64,000 nt of DNA from Lachnospiraceae bacterium Marseille-Q4251 (GCA_018223435.1 JAGTTO010000001.1:124001-188000); one strand, 5' to 3'. Counted from the first letter of the stretch, positions 26,985 through 35,761 are shown. The notes: generated by a model not told the origin, from the sequence alone. Numbers and translations: made by a program.

Positions 26985-27926
26985 TTACATTAATTCCTTG
27001 ATCATGGTAGAAATGGTTTTAATGGATACCGGGTGTTTCAGAATTACTGCGTCAGAACCGGATGCCAGAACTGCTGCTGCAGTCTCAACTTCCATATCAA
27101 TTCCACGCTCTTCCTGATTTCCCCATTCCGGCATATCAGCTTCGGAAGCCATAGCCTCTTTCACGCCCCATGCTTCGGATGCTACAGGAGTAATGATCGG
27201 CATCTGCAGAGTTGCATCGCCCTGAGCCAGAGCTGCTGCTTTTACACGGTCCATGGTAGATACTGCGTACTCAAAACCATAACCTGCTGCTGCAGAACCA
27301 ACGTTCATAACAATGCTCTTACCGTCCACGCCCAGCTGAGTAAGAAGTACATTCAGCTGTTTAGCAAGGTTGATATCTACTGCGGACTCAGCACCTACGA
27401 CCTGTTTGTAAGCAAGGCCTGCTGCTGCACCCACCTGTTTGTAGTTTTCTTCTTTTGCAGCCAGGATCAGGGCATTTCTTCCGTCTACAGCCTCAGCTGC
27501 TTTGGAAAGGAGCTCTGCGTCCTTCTCTGCATGTTTACATCCGCAAACTACCAGCGGAAGATCTACTGCTGCCACGATTTCTTTCAGCATAGCAATGAGC
27601 TCTTCGGTAGATTTGTTTGCACCGTTCGGATCTCCGCCATCCATACGGAAGCTTAAGAAATCTACTCCCTCAAAGCTTGCTGCTCTCTTTGCCATATCAG
27701 CAACAGTCTCGCAGCCCTCATAATATTTTTTCACACACTCCGGCTCATTCTCAAGACCGGAATCTGTGATCTCAACGCCAACCTTCGGTGCGTTCTCGAC
27801 CGGTGCGTCAAAGGTGTAGAACGGAAGTATGTTCTCTCCGCCGAGAACAATCTTCTTATCTCCACAACCCACCTCAACGGAGTTGATGCTGGCGCTGAAT
27901 TTTCCTGATTTTGCAGTAAATGCCAT
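26985..27926 (-). CDS. acsD: Corrinoid/iron-sulfur protein small subunit
   Basis: A 313-residue delta subunit of the corrinoid/iron-sulfur protein. It is a TIM-barrel partner of AcsC that holds the corrinoid at the interface. Recognisable segments are SFRMDGGDPNGANKS, VDLPLVVCGCKHAEKD and SIVMNVGSAAAGYGFEY. Length is typical. A strong GAAGGAGGT lies before the ATG. It is the first gene after a 336-base gap with an array of hairpins and an internal sigma-A-type promoter, so acsD and the genes after it can be expressed separately from acsA-acsB. Confidence 0.97.
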   Translation of the reverse strand: MAFTAKSGKFSASINSVEVGCGDKKIVLGGENILPFYTFDAPVENAPKVGVEITDSGLENEPECVKKYYEGCETVADMAKRAASFEGVDFLSFRMDGGDPNGANKSTEELIAMLKEIVAAVDLPLVVCGCKHAEKDAELLSKAAEAVDGRNALILAAKEENYKQVGAAAGLAYKQVVGAESAVDINLAKQLNVLLTQLGVDGKSIVMNVGSAAAGYGFEYAVSTMDRVKAAALAQGDATLQMPIITPVASEAWGVKEAMASEADMPEWGNQEERGIDMEVETAAAVLASGSDAVILKHPVSIKTISTMIKELM

Positions 27927-28262
27927 TTTAATAAAACCTCCTTCAAAAAACTTGGTTAACTTTCTTTATTCTTCAACTTGCCTATTGTACAATATTCCGC
28001 AATAAATTTCAATAGACAGAATGACAATTTTTTAACATTTTTCCGGATTATGGAAAAAGTTTGTGTGGTAACGCCTTGGTTACCGGACGTTTTGCACAGG
28101 TCAGGGACCCGCCTGCATGACGCAGGCTGTACGCTGCCTGAACGGCAGCTTCCGTCCCTTCCCTAAATGGGCATTCTGCCCATAATAACAGATAAACCCA
28201 GTCTTTTGCGTGTAAACACGCAACGCCTGCTTTTATCTGTTATTGCGTGCAAAACTGGTGAA
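27927..28262 (-). repeat. 336-base acsB-acsD gap with six hairpins
   Basis: No gene. In transcription order it holds AACAGATAAA/TTTATCTGTT enclosing TTGCGTGT/ACACGCAA; ATGGGCA/TGCCCAT; GCTGCC/GGCAGC; GCCTGC/GCAGGC; GGTAAC/GTTACC; and TTTTTCC/GGAAAAA. The last is followed by a mostly A/T stretch and then the acsD promoter. Together they could end or trim the acsA-acsB message and protect its 3' end, so that catalytic and corrinoid subunits are made in different amounts. Confidence 0.7.
27984..28012 (-). promoter_or_regulatory. Internal promoter for acsD and downstream genes
   Basis: Minus strand TTGAAA (28007-28012), 17-base spacer, TACAAT (27984-27989), about 58 bases before the acsD start. 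The spacer contains TGCGGAAT, complementary to eight of the nine bases of the repeated loop in the riboswitch RNA. Confidence 0.7.
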
Positions 28263-30386
28263 TTACATCATCGGATCCATGCCCAGTGCCGGATGACCTT
28301 TCTCGGTCAGGAACTCCAGTAAGGTCTCGGGATCTTCTGCAATGGTCTCATCACCGATCATATCTGTGAAGTTCTCGATTCCGTACAGCTCCTTAGCTGT
28401 CTGGTTCAGTCTGTCTGCAACCTGCTCTTTCAGAGCCTTCGGCATCCAAACGATACGCTCGATACCGCCCTCAGCCTTCATGAATTTCTTGGAAGCGATG
28501 AAGTGTTTACCATGTCCCATGAAACCAGGAGTCTGAACTCCGCCGCCGGTCATGGAAGCCAGCTCCGGGAAGGTCATTCCAAGAGGAGTCATGCCTGCAT
28601 ACTCACGGTTGGTGATGCATACGCCGTTGGAGAAGGGCTCGATACCGCAGATACACTCGAAGCATCCGCAGGAGGTCATCGGTTTCTCCATGATGGAGTA
28701 CAGAGATACATCTTCCAGAGCACCCTGGGAGAGTTTCTTAACTGCCTCGTTGACATCCTCATACTCACCGATTCTCTCATCGATCGGTCTCTCTTTGGTG
28801 ATCACCTGACAGGGACCATTCGGATCCAGCTGGTTGGTAGCTTTTGCATCCAGCCATGAAACAGCACCGCAAAGACCAAGTCTCTCCGGAGTAACCACAC
28901 ATACATGGCTCGGGGAGAATGCCTGGCAAAGGATACAGCTGTAATATACATCTACAGACTCATCGGTAAGGTTTGCAAGACGTGCATCACGTTTGTCGAA
29001 AGTGGGGATAGCCACCTCATGACGCATTCTGGTACACTCAGCCGGATCCGTGTAGATGGTAACCTGGCATTTATCAACAACGGCATCAAACTCGTTCTTT
29101 ACAGAAGCGTAAAGCACTTCACCGATATGTTTGATACGGAAGCCTGCGTTGAAGGCCTCTTTGCTGATACGAACACGCTGCATATCACGCTGACCGGTAT
29201 GGTATACACCCTCGATGCAGTTGATGTAGTTATGGAATTTACGCTCGATAACCGGCTCGAAATCCGGCTGCATGTTTTTGCCTGCAACCTGTACGACGTA
29301 AGCGATGCTGTTCTTGCTGCCCAGCTCCATCTCATCTACTTCCGGCCCTACAACAGTGATCTTGTGATCCTCAATCTCGGAAGCATCCATGGTCTGAACC
29401 AGCTCGCAGCAGTCCACACGGGAACCATCGAACTCAACCTGCATGTCACCACGACGGATGATCTCACCCTCGAATGCGGATGCGAATGCAACCGGGATAT
29501 CGATATTGGTGATCTTGATCTTAATGTCACGAGCCTCAAGAGAGGTAGCATTGAATTTGCTTACGTCTTTCTGTACGATCAGGCTCTTCGGTACGCTGAA
29601 GGTCTCCTCATTGGTGATTACCGGGAAACCAAGAGCGATAGCGCCTGCACCACAAGCTACGATAACCGGATCCAGCGGAGCAAAAGCATTTACAAATGCC
29701 GGTACACGTTTCATGGTGTACTCCATCAGAGCTGCTGCGTCACCAGGAGTTACGTTACCAAAGATCAGAGCCGCACGGACTGCTACAGATACAACGTGGA
29801 TAACAGAGGTTACATCTTTACCAAGCGGGATAACTCGTACGTTAGCGCCGGTCTTCATGCCAGCCTCAGCCACCTGATCGATGATGCCGCCTACCAGAGT
29901 TACCAGAATACCCTGTGCCTGATAGGATTTCACCAGAGCCACGCCTTCCTCAACAGAAGGAGCAGAACCAAGGATAACAGCAACACCCGGGATATCGCCG
30001 GTTACAAGGGGAACACCGAGCTCACGGATTACAGCATCTGCCAGATGTCCGTAGCAGGGCTCTTCATACGGTGCAGCACCGTCAATGTATTTCAGAGCCT
30101 CAATAAACTCAGCGCAAAGTGCGGTAGCAACACCGGACATGAAAGCATCGTTCAGCTTCTGCTCTCTGGTCATCAGGGATTTCACAACATCCAGAGCATT
30201 TTTCATATCACCCAGGTTGGTGATCTTTGTTCCTGTTACACCATAGTAGCAAGGAAGGCTGTATGCAGTATGCGGGAAGCTTACTGCTTTGTCTGCGCCG
30301 TTTGCTGCAATTGCATCATCGACAGCTTTTACTGTCAGATCATAGACTGTATCGTTTCCGCTGAAAATCACGTCAAATAAAGTCAC
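28263..30386 (-). CDS. acsB: Acetyl-CoA synthase (CODH/ACS complex alpha subunit)
   Basis: A 707-residue enzyme that joins CO, the methyl group from the corrinoid protein, and CoA into acetyl-CoA. The A-cluster ligands are visible: Cys484, Cys487, Cys496, Cys506 for the 4Fe-4S cluster, and the Cys573-Gly-Cys575 motif for the nickel sites. Their spacing matches the Moorella enzyme with a constant offset of 22. The N-terminal CODH-contacting domain is present, unlike the short archaeal type. A GTG start was chosen: GGAGG lies eight bases upstream, while the in-frame ATG five codons earlier is part of that site. Confidence 0.97.
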   Translation of the reverse strand: MTLFDVIFSGNDTVYDLTVKAVDDAIAANGADKAVSFPHTAYSLPCYYGVTGTKITNLGDMKNALDVVKSLMTREQKLNDAFMSGVATALCAEFIEALKYIDGAAPYEEPCYGHLADAVIRELGVPLVTGDIPGVAVILGSAPSVEEGVALVKSYQAQGILVTLVGGIIDQVAEAGMKTGANVRVIPLGKDVTSVIHVVSVAVRAALIFGNVTPGDAAALMEYTMKRVPAFVNAFAPLDPVIVACGAGAIALGFPVITNEETFSVPKSLIVQKDVSKFNATSLEARDIKIKITNIDIPVAFASAFEGEIIRRGDMQVEFDGSRVDCCELVQTMDASEIEDHKITVVGPEVDEMELGSKNSIAYVVQVAGKNMQPDFEPVIERKFHNYINCIEGVYHTGQRDMQRVRISKEAFNAGFRIKHIGEVLYASVKNEFDAVVDKCQVTIYTDPAECTRMRHEVAIPTFDKRDARLANLTDESVDVYYSCILCQAFSPSHVCVVTPERLGLCGAVSWLDAKATNQLDPNGPCQVITKERPIDERIGEYEDVNEAVKKLSQGALEDVSLYSIMEKPMTSCGCFECICGIEPFSNGVCITNREYAGMTPLGMTFPELASMTGGGVQTPGFMGHGKHFIASKKFMKAEGGIERIVWMPKALKEQVADRLNQTAKELYGIENFTDMIGDETIAEDPETLLEFLTEKGHPALGMDPMM

Positions 30387-30425
30387 GATAATTACCTCCA
30401 TTCAGAATACTGGAGCCTCTTGAAC

Positions 30426-31187
30426 TCAGGCTTCCAGTTTTTCTTTTATTTTTTTGATTTCTTCGACTGCAGTTTCACTGCAGTCATAGGGGGATTTCCC
30501 CTGCCGGTCTGCGTCGATCACTTCCGGATTGTAGTGGATAAAGCCCAGGAGATCCTCTTCAGGAATCCTTTCTTTAATAAATGCTTCATCGTCCTCATTC
30601 CGAACCTTGTTGGCCACAACCCGGACTTTCTTTACTCCAAGTCCTGAGGCAAGGCGTTTTACGTTCTTGTAGGTCTGGATACTTCTTGCTCCCGGTTCGA
30701 TTACAACCACGAACTGATCCATTCCCTCTGTAGTACCTCTTCCCAGATGCTCCAGTCCGGCTTCCATATCGAGAATGACTACGTCATTGCTCCGCAAAAC
30801 CAGATGGTTGATGATCCGTTTCAGCATCACATGCTCCGGGCAGACACAGCCGCTGTTGGCCGTATCCACGGTTCCCAGTACCAGAAGTTTTACACCATTG
30901 CAGACTTTGGAATAGGTATCCGGAATATCGTCTACCTTGGGGTTCAGTTTATAGAACTGATTGTTCGCATTTGCACCTGTCCGTTCCTCCACCAGCTTAC
31001 GCATTTTGGTAATCGGAACGATCTCATCCAGCTCCTCCTCGGAAAAACCAAGGGCCAGTCCCAGATTTGCATCCGGATCCACATCGGCCGCCAGAACGTT
31101 TTTTCCCTCTTCCGCGTATAATCTGGCCAGAGTAGCTGCGAAGGTTGTTTTTCCCACGCCGCCTTTGCCGGTCACTGCAATTTTCAT
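30426..31187 (-). CDS. cooC: CooC-type nickel-insertion ATPase (copy 1)
   Basis: A 253-residue MinD-family ATPase with the P-loop GKGGVGKTT (residues 7-15) and the nickel-binding Cys114-x-Cys116 (GCVCPEH), the same layout as CooC1 of Carboxydothermus. It dimerises around nickel and supplies it to CO dehydrogenase or acetyl-CoA synthase. Start at MKIAV because GGAAGGTGG lies upstream; a longer frame reaching 31259 has no site. Lies between acsA and acsB, where AcsF/CooC proteins are usual. Confidence 0.93.
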   Translation of the reverse strand: MKIAVTGKGGVGKTTFAATLARLYAEEGKNVLAADVDPDANLGLALGFSEEELDEIVPITKMRKLVEERTGANANNQFYKLNPKVDDIPDTYSKVCNGVKLLVLGTVDTANSGCVCPEHVMLKRIINHLVLRSNDVVILDMEAGLEHLGRGTTEGMDQFVVVIEPGARSIQTYKNVKRLASGLGVKKVRVVANKVRNEDDEAFIKERIPEEDLLGFIHYNPEVIDADRQGKSPYDCSETAVEEIKKIKEKLEA

Positions 31188-31232
31188 GTTTTCATCCACC
31201 TTCCAGAATTTTTTCCGCATCAGAGAATCCCC

Positions 31233-31253
31233 GCCGGCCCTGAATGGGCCGGC
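31233..31253 (-). repeat. Intercistronic hairpin between acsA and cooC
   Basis: GCCGGCCC pairs with GGGCCGGC (eight perfect GC pairs) around a five-base loop, with no T run after it. It is likely an mRNA stability or processing stem. Confidence 0.65.
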
Positions 31254-31270
31254 AGACAAACCACTCCCGA

Positions 31271-33163
31271 TCAGATTCCCAGAGCAGTTCTCTTCTCTTC
31301 GATTCTTTCAATCATTTTATCAACCAGTTTATCGATATCCTTCTCTACGATGTAGGAAGCCTCAACCCAATCTTTAACGCCGCTGGTCAGAAGCTCTGTG
31401 ATCTCGGTGGATCCGCTTACATACGGGTCAACGCCAAGGAAGGTATCGATACCGGTAGCTACCACATAGTTTCCGATGGAAACGGCTTTCTCAGACATCC
31501 ACTCCGGAGCACAGCCTACAACAGGAAGCTGGGAGATATTCAGTCCGGAATCTTTAGCCAGCTCGGAAACCAGTACCATCATACGGGAAATGTCTACGCA
31601 GGAACCCATGTGAAGTACCGGCGGGATATCTGCCAGCTCACATACTCTCTTTAAGCCTGCGCCGCAGAGATCTTTTGCTGCTTTGTCCATCAGACCTGCT
31701 TTTGCAGCGGCCTGTGCGGAACAACCGGATGCTACAACGATGATATCATTGGCGATGAGTTTCTTCATCAGCTCGATATGAGCGTAGTCCGGGCGGATCT
31801 TCGGGTTGTTACATCCAACCATAGCCACAGCACCACGGATAACACCGGAAGTGATACAGTCAACAAGCGGTTTGGTGGTTCCTGTCTTGTCAACCTGAGA
31901 GTTGGTAACACCATCCAGAGTTTTAACGATAGCCTCAACAGAGTAACCAACGGTTGCTTTCTGCTTCATATCCGGGATGTATACCAGATCCGGTTTTCTG
32001 TTCTTGAAGTTCTCAATGGCAGTTTTTACGATCTCTTTTGCTTTCTCCAGTGCAGTACCAGCGCTGAACTCAATGTAATCAGAATCCGGCATCTGAGCGA
32101 TCGGAGAAGTGGTGATGAATTTGGTATGGAAGCATTTGCTTAAGGGGCCAAGAGCCGGGAAGATACACTGTACGTCAACAACGATAGCCTCACAGGCACC
32201 AGTCAGTACAACGTTCTCCTGCTGCAGGAAGTTACCGGCCATGGGGATACCACGTCTCATAGCAACCTCGTTGGAAGTACAGCAGACACCTGAAATGGTG
32301 ATTCCTTTTGCTCCCATCTCTTTTGCATAAGCGATCATCTCGGGATCATCTGCGACCTCGCAGATCATCTCGGAAAGGCTGGGATCATGTCCATGAACAA
32401 CGATGTTTACGTTCTCAGCAACCATAACGCCTAAGTTTGCCTCGGTGTCGATCGGCTTGGGAGTGCCGAACAGAACATCGGAGAACTCAGTTCCGCACAT
32501 GGAACCGCCCCATCCATCGGACAGACCGTTTCTTAAGGACTGACGAATCAGAGCTTCCGGTTTGGAAGAACATCCCATATGGGTCATATGTAATGCACAG
32601 GAAACCTCGCGGTCGATTGCTCTCGGCTCGATTCCTGCATTGTGCCACAGATCCTGTGTATGCTGGGGCGCTCTCTTCAGCCATCTGGAAACACCGTGGT
32701 TTTTACCATACTCGCTCAGTGCAAGCTCGGACATCTCATGAGCCAGATCGTAGATATCTCTGCCCTCTGTCTCAACGCCCCACTCTTTTGCAATGCGGAT
32801 CAGCTTAGCAGGATCTTTTACCTTGTAAGCGCCATCCGGAGCCGCATGTCCCAGGGTATTACAGATCTCACGGCCGTGATCGGAGTGAGTAGCTGCGCCG
32901 CCTGCTGTAAATTTCAGGTAGTTACGTCCTACGATACCGTGAACGTCACATCCGCAGATACCTCTCGGAGCCTTCGGAGTAATACGGCAGGGTCCCATGG
33001 AACAGATACGGCAGCAGACACCCTGCTCACCGAATTTACAATGCGGAGTCTGATTTTTCACACGGAACTGCCATGCGTCAGCGCCAACTTTTGCGCCTGT
33101 CTCCAGGAGTCGGTTGGTAGCAGCCTCCATTTCTTCAACAGTTGTCATCTTAAAGTTTCCCAT
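31271..33163 (-). CDS. acsA: Anaerobic CO dehydrogenase (CODH/ACS beta subunit)
   Basis: A 630-residue nickel-iron enzyme that reduces CO2 to CO and passes it through a tunnel to AcsB. The N-terminal cluster ligands are visible: Cys42 and Cys50 (D-cluster), Cys51, Cys54 and Cys59 (B-cluster, CCRICSMGPC), followed by GICGCDVHG. C-cluster segments are present later (HDPSLSEM, GVCCTSNE, VGCNNPKIRPD). The start at MGNFK has a very strong GAAGGAGG; a longer frame to 33268 runs through a hairpin and has no site. Confidence 0.97.
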   Translation of the reverse strand: MGNFKMTTVEEMEAATNRLLETGAKVGADAWQFRVKNQTPHCKFGEQGVCCRICSMGPCRITPKAPRGICGCDVHGIVGRNYLKFTAGGAATHSDHGREICNTLGHAAPDGAYKVKDPAKLIRIAKEWGVETEGRDIYDLAHEMSELALSEYGKNHGVSRWLKRAPQHTQDLWHNAGIEPRAIDREVSCALHMTHMGCSSKPEALIRQSLRNGLSDGWGGSMCGTEFSDVLFGTPKPIDTEANLGVMVAENVNIVVHGHDPSLSEMICEVADDPEMIAYAKEMGAKGITISGVCCTSNEVAMRRGIPMAGNFLQQENVVLTGACEAIVVDVQCIFPALGPLSKCFHTKFITTSPIAQMPDSDYIEFSAGTALEKAKEIVKTAIENFKNRKPDLVYIPDMKQKATVGYSVEAIVKTLDGVTNSQVDKTGTTKPLVDCITSGVIRGAVAMVGCNNPKIRPDYAHIELMKKLIANDIIVVASGCSAQAAAKAGLMDKAAKDLCGAGLKRVCELADIPPVLHMGSCVDISRMMVLVSELAKDSGLNISQLPVVGCAPEWMSEKAVSIGNYVVATGIDTFLGVDPYVSGSTEITELLTSGVKDWVEASYIVEKDIDKLVDKMIERIEEKRTALGI

Positions 33164-33208
33164 TATTAACCTCCTTCGTAATCGGGCAAAAATGCGGGGC
33201 GGTTTTCT

Positions 33209-33236
33209 TATATCCCATCCACCCCCTAGGGATATA
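33209..33236 (-). repeat. Hairpin in the acsA leader
   Basis: TATATCCC pairs with GGGATATA around a 12-base C-rich loop, 46 bases before the acsA start. It is not followed by a T run and may shape the leader or protect the 5' end made by processing at the upstream stem. Confidence 0.55.
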
Positions 33237-33240
33237 CACT

Positions 33241-33317
33241 TTTTAATAAAACCCTCTGCCACCGGCACGGTGCTCCATTTTTATCCGTTAACAAAACAGA
33301 GCACCGAATGCAGAGGG
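33241..33317 (-). terminator. Two-part terminator or attenuator between cooC (copy 2) and acsA
   Basis: CCCTCTGC (33310-33317) pairs with GCAGAGGG (33252-33259), enclosing GGTGCTC/GAGCACC (33299-33305 with 33269-33275). It is followed on the minus strand by TTTTATT. No clear promoter is seen between it and acsA, so it probably attenuates readthrough. Confidence 0.7.
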
Positions 33318-33329
33318 ATTATTCACATA

Positions 33330-34100
33330 TTAGAAATTCAGCTTATCCAGAATCTCATAGAGAGCTTTCCGGACAGGTGAATCTTTCGGAAGCTGGACGA
33401 TGGGTTTGCCATCGCAGTCATACTCATAAACTGCCTCATCCTGGGGAATAACTCCCAGAAGATCCAGTCCCTGTTTCTCCACTTCCTCCATTGTTCCCTG
33501 ATTCAGTTTACCTTCCGGCGCCCTGTTGATAATCAGTCCAATAGAGGTCGGACGAAGATCACATTCTTTGATCAGCTCTTTGATGCGGCCCACCGCCTGT
33601 ACGCCTCTCCGGGAGCAGTCGCTCACCAGAATGATGGTATCCACTTTCGGAAGGATTCCACGGCTGATATGTTCCATACCGGCCTCGTTATCCACTACCA
33701 TGTATGGGTAATTCGGGGTCAGCTTCGCAAGCTGAGCCTGCAGAAGGCCGTTTACAAAACAGTAACAGCCTTTGCCCTGGGTCCTTCCCATGACGAGCAT
33801 GTCGAAATCATCGTCTTCGATCAGACAGCGATTCACCATCATTTCCATATAGTCAGCCTTGGACATTCCGGCAGGAATCTTACTTGTAGAACCATCTGCA
33901 GAACGCTCCACATCCTCACGGATCTCGCCGAGTGTCATTTCCACATCCACACCGAGGACCTCATTCAGATTGGAATTGGCATCCGCATCCACAGCCAATA
34001 CCGGGGTCTTTCTCTTGTCGCAGAGATACTGAATCAACAGACCGCAAAGAGTCGTTTTTCCAACGCCGCCTTTTCCGGCGACGGCAATTACATGTGCCAT
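33330..34100 (-). CDS. cooC: CooC-type nickel-insertion ATPase (copy 2)
   Basis: A 256-residue ATPase of the CooC/MinD family with the P-loop AGKGGVGKTT (residues 8-17) and the nickel-ligand pair Cys112-x-Cys114 (GCYCFVN). It is clearly diverged from the other copy, so the two may serve AcsA and AcsB separately. That is an inference; acetogens often carry more than one. Start at MAHVI: AGGAGG lies at the right distance. It directly follows metF. Confidence 0.9.
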   Translation of the reverse strand: MAHVIAVAGKGGVGKTTLCGLLIQYLCDKRKTPVLAVDADANSNLNEVLGVDVEMTLGEIREDVERSADGSTSKIPAGMSKADYMEMMVNRCLIEDDDFDMLVMGRTQGKGCYCFVNGLLQAQLAKLTPNYPYMVVDNEAGMEHISRGILPKVDTIILVSDCSRRGVQAVGRIKELIKECDLRPTSIGLIINRAPEGKLNQGTMEEVEKQGLDLLGVIPQDEAVYEYDCDGKPIVQLPKDSPVRKALYEILDKLNF

Positions 34101-34131
34101 TGGAAGCACCTCCTAAAATCTATTCAAACAA

Positions 34132-35052
34132 TCAGATCATCGTACGCATACCGGATGCGTTGATGATCTCTGCAACGTCTTTCCATTTGTTCAGAGCGTA
34201 CAGATGAATACCGTTGATACCCAGTGCGCGGTACTCGTCGATCTGTTTGATCGTGTACTCGATACCGGCTTTCTTGAAGTCCGCTTTCTTCTGCTCCAGG
34301 GCATCGTCGAAGGGTTCTTTGTCGAACGGGTTCGGGAAGATCCAGTACTTGGAGATCAGACGGCTGAGCTCTCTCGGCATTACACAGCCGTTTCTGGACA
34401 GTGCCATGTTAATGGTAGCTGCCTGATCCAGGATCGGCATGATTCCTACGTCAATCGGCATGGTAACACCTGCTTTGTCGATAGCGTCCAGCCAGTATTT
34501 GAACTGCTCCATATCCCAGCAGAGCTGAGTCATGATGTAATCCGCGCCGTTGTCCTGTTTCTGTTTCAGAACAGCGATATCGGACTCCAGGCTTCTGCAT
34601 GCGATATGACCTTCAGGGGAACCAGCTACAGCGATCTCGAATTTGTCGCCGAACTCTTTACGAACGAAAGCTACCAGATCAGTTGCATAGTTGAAATCTC
34701 CGCAGGTTGTGGTCTCTCCTCTCGGAATATCTCCGCGGAGAGCCAGCATATGATCAACGCCCTCATCCAGGTAAGTCTGCAGCTGCTCTTTGATACCTTC
34801 TTTGGTGTTTTTGATAACGGTGAAATGGGTTACAGGGATGGTGCCAGCTTTGATGATCTCCTGACATACCTCTCTGTTACGGCCTACATTTCCACCGCCT
34901 GCACCGTATGTACAGGAAATGTACTCCGGTTTGAACTCACAGAGTTTCTCAATGGTTCCCGGAAGGTTCTCCATTCCTTTATCGGTTTTCGGCGGGAACA
35001 GCTCAAAGGACAGAAGCTGTTTTTCTTTCATCATTTCAGATAATTTTGTCAT
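34132..35052 (-). CDS. metF: Methylenetetrahydrofolate reductase, stand-alone MetF type
   Basis: A 306-residue flavoprotein that reduces methylene-THF to methyl-THF, the last step of the methyl branch. Visible are SFELFPPKTDKG with the catalytic glutamate, CTYGAGGG, the HMLALRGDIPRG region and TQLCWDMEQF. The zinc/iron-sulfur partner MetV found beside metF in many acetogens is absent. This fits the single-subunit, NADH-dependent reductase known from Blautia producta (recall). AGGAGG lies before the ATG. Confidence 0.95.
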   Translation of the reverse strand: MTKLSEMMKEKQLLSFELFPPKTDKGMENLPGTIEKLCEFKPEYISCTYGAGGGNVGRNREVCQEIIKAGTIPVTHFTVIKNTKEGIKEQLQTYLDEGVDHMLALRGDIPRGETTTCGDFNYATDLVAFVRKEFGDKFEIAVAGSPEGHIACRSLESDIAVLKQKQDNGADYIMTQLCWDMEQFKYWLDAIDKAGVTMPIDVGIMPILDQAATINMALSRNGCVMPRELSRLISKYWIFPNPFDKEPFDDALEQKKADFKKAGIEYTIKQIDEYRALGINGIHLYALNKWKDVAEIINASGMRTMI

Positions 35053-35095
35053 TTCAGTTTATACCTCCTGTTTTTTTTATCTTAACCGACAGCCT

Positions 35096-35287
35096 TTATT
35101 CGGCGCAGTTAATGATCACTTTGCTGTTGGCCAGATCCACCATCTTGATGGTTCCGTCCAGCTGCCTTTCTTCTCCCATCACGTCAATAAGCGTGATGTG
35201 ATTTCCATCCACAAGAATCTTGCTGACATACTGCAAAAGAATGCTGTCAGGCTCTTCCTGCTTCTTATAAACGGTTGCGAGACACAT
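35096..35287 (-). CDS. cooT: CooT-family nickel-binding protein
   Basis: A 63-residue protein starting MCLATVY, with the N-terminal Met-Cys and overall length of CooT. The family is a small beta-barrel dimer that binds one nickel through Cys2 and takes part in CO dehydrogenase maturation. The strong GGAGG site fixes the start at this Met-Cys. It lies between the histidine-rich protein and metF in the CODH/ACS cluster, fully in line with a nickel-supply role. Confidence 0.88.
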   Translation of the reverse strand: MCLATVYKKQEEPDSILLQYVSKILVDGNHITLIDVMGEERQLDGTIKMVDLANSKVIINCAE

Positions 35288-35316
35288 GGTTTTTCACCTC
35301 CATCCGCTGCCACAAA

Positions 35317-35727
35317 CTACTTGTCTTCCTTTACCATGGAAAGGGCAAGACTTAAATAAAGATTACCCTTCTGGAACTCTGCAACGCCTTTTCTGATCTG
35401 CTCCGCAGCCTCAGGCATGCCGGCCTCCGCAATCTTGCCAGCCATCTCATCCAGCTCCCTGGCATGGCTTTCATTATGATTCAGCATATAGCCAAGAAGA
35501 GCTGTAAGCTGTGCTTTCGGGTCCTGAGCCGCCCCGCTGCAGCCGCTGCAGCCGGTGTCACAGCTTCCCTCGCATCCATGCTCATGGTCATGATGGTGAT
35601 CATCTTCATGGCCATGTTCATGCGTGTGAGGATGGGTGTGTGTATGGCCATCCTCATGACTGTGCTCATGGGTATGTTCAGCGCCGTGAGGAATAATGTT
35701 TCCATTCTCATCTTTCAAAAGATGCAT
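35317..35727 (-). CDS. Histidine- and cysteine-rich metal-binding protein (CooJ-like)
   Basis: A 136-residue protein with 17 histidines between residues 14 and 50 in HxH patterns, then four cysteines (52, 56, 60, 63; CEGSCDTGCSGC), then a helical C-terminal domain (LTALLGYMLNHNESHAREL...). It resembles nickel stores such as CooJ, although there the histidine-rich tail is C-terminal. As first gene of the CODH/ACS cluster, with cooT and two cooC genes, it probably buffers or delivers nickel. Cobalt or zinc binding cannot be excluded. GGAGG lies before the ATG. Confidence 0.8.
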   Translation of the reverse strand: MHLLKDENGNIIPHGAEHTHEHSHEDGHTHTHPHTHEHGHEDDHHHDHEHGCEGSCDTGCSGCSGAAQDPKAQLTALLGYMLNHNESHARELDEMAGKIAEAGMPEAAEQIRKGVAEFQKGNLYLSLALSMVKEDK

Positions 35728-35761
35728 GTTGACTACCTCCTTTTATATCGTTAAAAAAAAG

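Noticed and set aside
28905..30380. 491-codon plus-strand frame opposite acsB, and similar long frames opposite other genes (6710-8026, 48771-50519, 42557-43672)
   Set aside because: These are antisense shadows caused by codon usage of the real genes; they lack ribosome sites and family likeness.
33164..33268. Longer N-terminus for AcsA
   Set aside because: The extension crosses a leader hairpin and part of a terminator stem, has no ribosome site, and would shift cluster cysteines away from the positions of known CO dehydrogenases.
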